A model generated the notes under the pieces. That model did no database searches, was not told where the DNA came from, and was given only the letters and a program-made list of their open reading frames with translations. Below, piece after piece: positions 24,043 to 25,391 of a stretch of 25,391 nucleotides of DNA (within the stretch, counting starts at the first letter, position 1; each line of letters starts with the position of its first letter). The translations under genes and the position numbers were made by a program. This stretch comes from Pseudomonadota bacterium (GTDB lineage: Bacteria; Pseudomonadota; Gammaproteobacteria; Xanthomonadales; Xanthomonadaceae). The stretch lies in the NCBI GenBank assembly GCA_023430045.1, contig JAEZCF010000155.1:1-25391 (forward strand), given 5' to 3'.

Positions 24043-25278
24043 ATGCCCATGACCACTGCCACTGATCCGTTGATTTCCCTTTCGCACTACTACCTGCCGG
24101 TGTACAAGCCCCGCCAGGTGGTGCTGGAGCGCGGCCAGGGCGCCCGTGTGTGGGACAGCCAGGGCCGTGAGTTCATCGATCTGGCCGCCGGCATCGCGGT
24201 ATGTGGCCTGGGCCACAACGACCCGGACCTGGTGGCCGCACTGGTGGAGCAGGCCGGCAAGCTCTGGCATACCAGCAACGTGTTCTACAGCGCACCGCCG
24301 CTGCACCTGGCCGAGGAACTGGTGAAGGCCAGCCGCTTCGCCGAACGCGTGTTCCTGTGCAACTCCGGTGCCGAAGCCAACGAAGTGGCGATCAAGATGG
24401 TCCGCAAGTGGGCCTCCAGCCAGGGCCGCCCCGCAGACAAGCGCGTCATCATCACGTTCCGCGGCAGTTTCCACGGCCGCACCATGGGGGCGGTGACCGC
24501 CACGGCGCAGCCGAAGTACCAGGAAGGCTACGAGCCGTTGCCGGGTGGCTTCCGCTACATCGACTTCAACGATGAGGTGCAGCTGGAAACGGCGATGGCC
24601 GCGGGTGACGTGGCGGCGGTGATGCTTGAGCCGATCCAGGGCGAGGGCGGCGTGATGCCGGCCAAGGCCGGTTTCCTCAAGCGCGTGCGCGAGCTGTGCG
24701 ACCAGCACGACGCCCTGCTGGTGCTGGACGAGATCCAGTCCGGCATGGGCCGCACCGGCACGCTGTTCGCGCACTGGCAGGACGACGTGGTGCCGGACAT
24801 GGTGACCCTCGCCAAGGCGCTGGGTGGCGGTTTCCCGATCGGTGCGATGCTGGCCGGTCCGAAGGTGGCCGAAACCATGCAGTTCGGCGCGCATGGCACA
24901 ACCTTCGGTGGCAATCCGCTGGCGGCAGCGGTGGCGCGCGTGGCGCTGCGCAAGCTGGCGTCGGCGGAAATCGCCGCCAATGTCAGCCGCCAGTCGAAGG
25001 CGCTGCGCGACGGCTTCGCAGGCATCAACGACGAGTTCGGCGTGTTCAGCACGGTGCGCGGACGCGGCCTGATGCTGGGAGCGGTGCTGTCGGCAGACCA
25101 TGCCGGGCAGGCCGGAGCCATTCTCGACCATGCCGCCGACCACGGCCTGCTGACCCTGCAGGCCGGCCCGGACGTGCTGCGCTTCGTGCCGTCGCTGAAC
25201 ATCACCGACGAAGAAGTGGCCGAAGGACTCAAGCGCCTGCGGGCTGCGTTTGCGGCCTACATCGCCACCCGCCGCTGA
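24043..25278 (+). CDS. argD: Acetylornithine/succinylornithine aminotransferase
   Basis: This PLP enzyme of arginine biosynthesis transfers the amino group between glutamate and N-acylornithine semialdehyde. Class III aminotransferase features are intact: SGAEANE (108-114), SFHGRTMGA (142-150), EPIQGEGG (196-203), LVLDEIQSGMGRTG (226-239) and PLP lysine K258 in TLAKALGGGFPIGAM. Length is usual at 411 residues. ATG at 24043 is used; ATG at 24049, with GGAT upstream, is an alternative. It stands apart from other arg genes in this window. The last codons and following bases are repeated 78 bp downstream. Confidence 0.95.
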   Translation: MPMTTATDPLISLSHYYLPVYKPRQVVLERGQGARVWDSQGREFIDLAAGIAVCGLGHNDPDLVAALVEQAGKLWHTSNVFYSAPPLHLAEELVKASRFAERVFLCNSGAEANEVAIKMVRKWASSQGRPADKRVIITFRGSFHGRTMGAVTATAQPKYQEGYEPLPGGFRYIDFNDEVQLETAMAAGDVAAVMLEPIQGEGGVMPAKAGFLKRVRELCDQHDALLVLDEIQSGMGRTGTLFAHWQDDVVPDMVTLAKALGGGFPIGAMLAGPKVAETMQFGAHGTTFGGNPLAAAVARVALRKLASAEIAANVSRQSKALRDGFAGINDEFGVFSTVRGRGLMLGAVLSADHAGQAGAILDHAADHGLLTLQAGPDVLRFVPSLNITDEEVAEGLKRLRAAFAAYIATRR

Positions 25279-25391
25279 TGCGGTAACACGGCGCAGCGTG
25301 CGTAGTGCCGGGCTCTGCCCGGCAACCTCTCCGGGTTCTCCCAGCCCCGCCGCTGATGCGGTGACGCGGTGCAGTGTGTAGTGCCGGGCTC
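25269..25391 (+). repeat. Direct repeat of the argD tail plus SMAG, cut by the window end
   Basis: The stretch 25269-25315 (last argD codons, stop, spacer, GTAG and left SMAG arm) recurs at 25347-25391 with a few substitutions and a 2-nt gap; the period is 78 bp. The second copy has its own GTAG at 25378-25381 and continues beyond the window. Confidence 0.85.
25302..25324 (+). repeat. SMAG-type GTAG palindrome 4
   Basis: GTAG is followed by TGCCGGGC-TCT-GCCCGGCA, 23 nt after the argD stop. It could also act as a weak transcript end for argD. Confidence 0.85.

Overview
The window is high-GC chromosomal DNA from a gamma-proteobacterium of the Xanthomonadaceae, most probably Stenotrophomonas (S. 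maltophilia group or a close relative). The evidence is the gene content (H+-pyrophosphatase, pyrophosphate-type phosphofructokinase, short adenylate kinase and mpl close together) and several short GTAG-bordered palindromes of the SMAG type known from S. maltophilia. No tRNA, rRNA, CRISPR array, insertion sequence or integrase was seen.

Left part (79-10325) is housekeeping. It holds an HDOD protein with a degenerate receiver domain, soluble pyrophosphatase (ppa), a translationally coupled pair of paralogous six-cysteine exported proteins, a DUF2789 protein, a small membrane protein, the K+-independent membrane pyrophosphatase hppA, a four-cysteine periplasmic protein, PPi-type phosphofructokinase (pfp) divergent from adenylate kinase (adk, with a textbook terminator), and the murein-tripeptide ligase mpl. 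Three enzymes that make, spend or hydrolyse pyrophosphate lie within about 6.6 kb, which suggests a PPi-linked energy economy in this lineage.

Middle part (10376-18701) is a catabolic module. On the minus strand a cupin gene is followed by an IclR-family regulator. Divergently on the plus strand runs a seven-gene unit: MFS aromatic-acid-type transporter, 4-oxalocrotonate tautomerase, 2-hydroxypenta-2,4-dienoate hydratase, acylating acetaldehyde dehydrogenase, 4-hydroxy-2-oxovalerate aldolase, 4-oxalocrotonate decarboxylase and a DcaP-like porin. Together they can take a 2-hydroxymuconate-type dicarboxylic acid to pyruvate, acetyl-CoA and CO2. No ring-cleaving dioxygenase, ring hydroxylase or semialdehyde dehydrogenase is present, but an outer-membrane and an inner-membrane transporter are. 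The divergent promoter carries two copies of one exact palindrome, GTATCG-N5-CGATAC, one before each operon: the obvious candidate operators for the IclR protein.

Right part (18799-25391) has a stand-alone LON-domain protein, a DedA/PAP2-type membrane protein, a kinase-like protein, a lipoprotein, an HSDL2-like short-chain dehydrogenase and argD. SMAG palindromes supply the stop codon of the LON gene and the last codons of the DedA/PAP2 gene. The tail of argD is partly duplicated 78 bp further on, together with its SMAG element. No stretch over 300 bases lacks a gene; the longest gaps (5898-6134 and about 8659-8954) are described as features.
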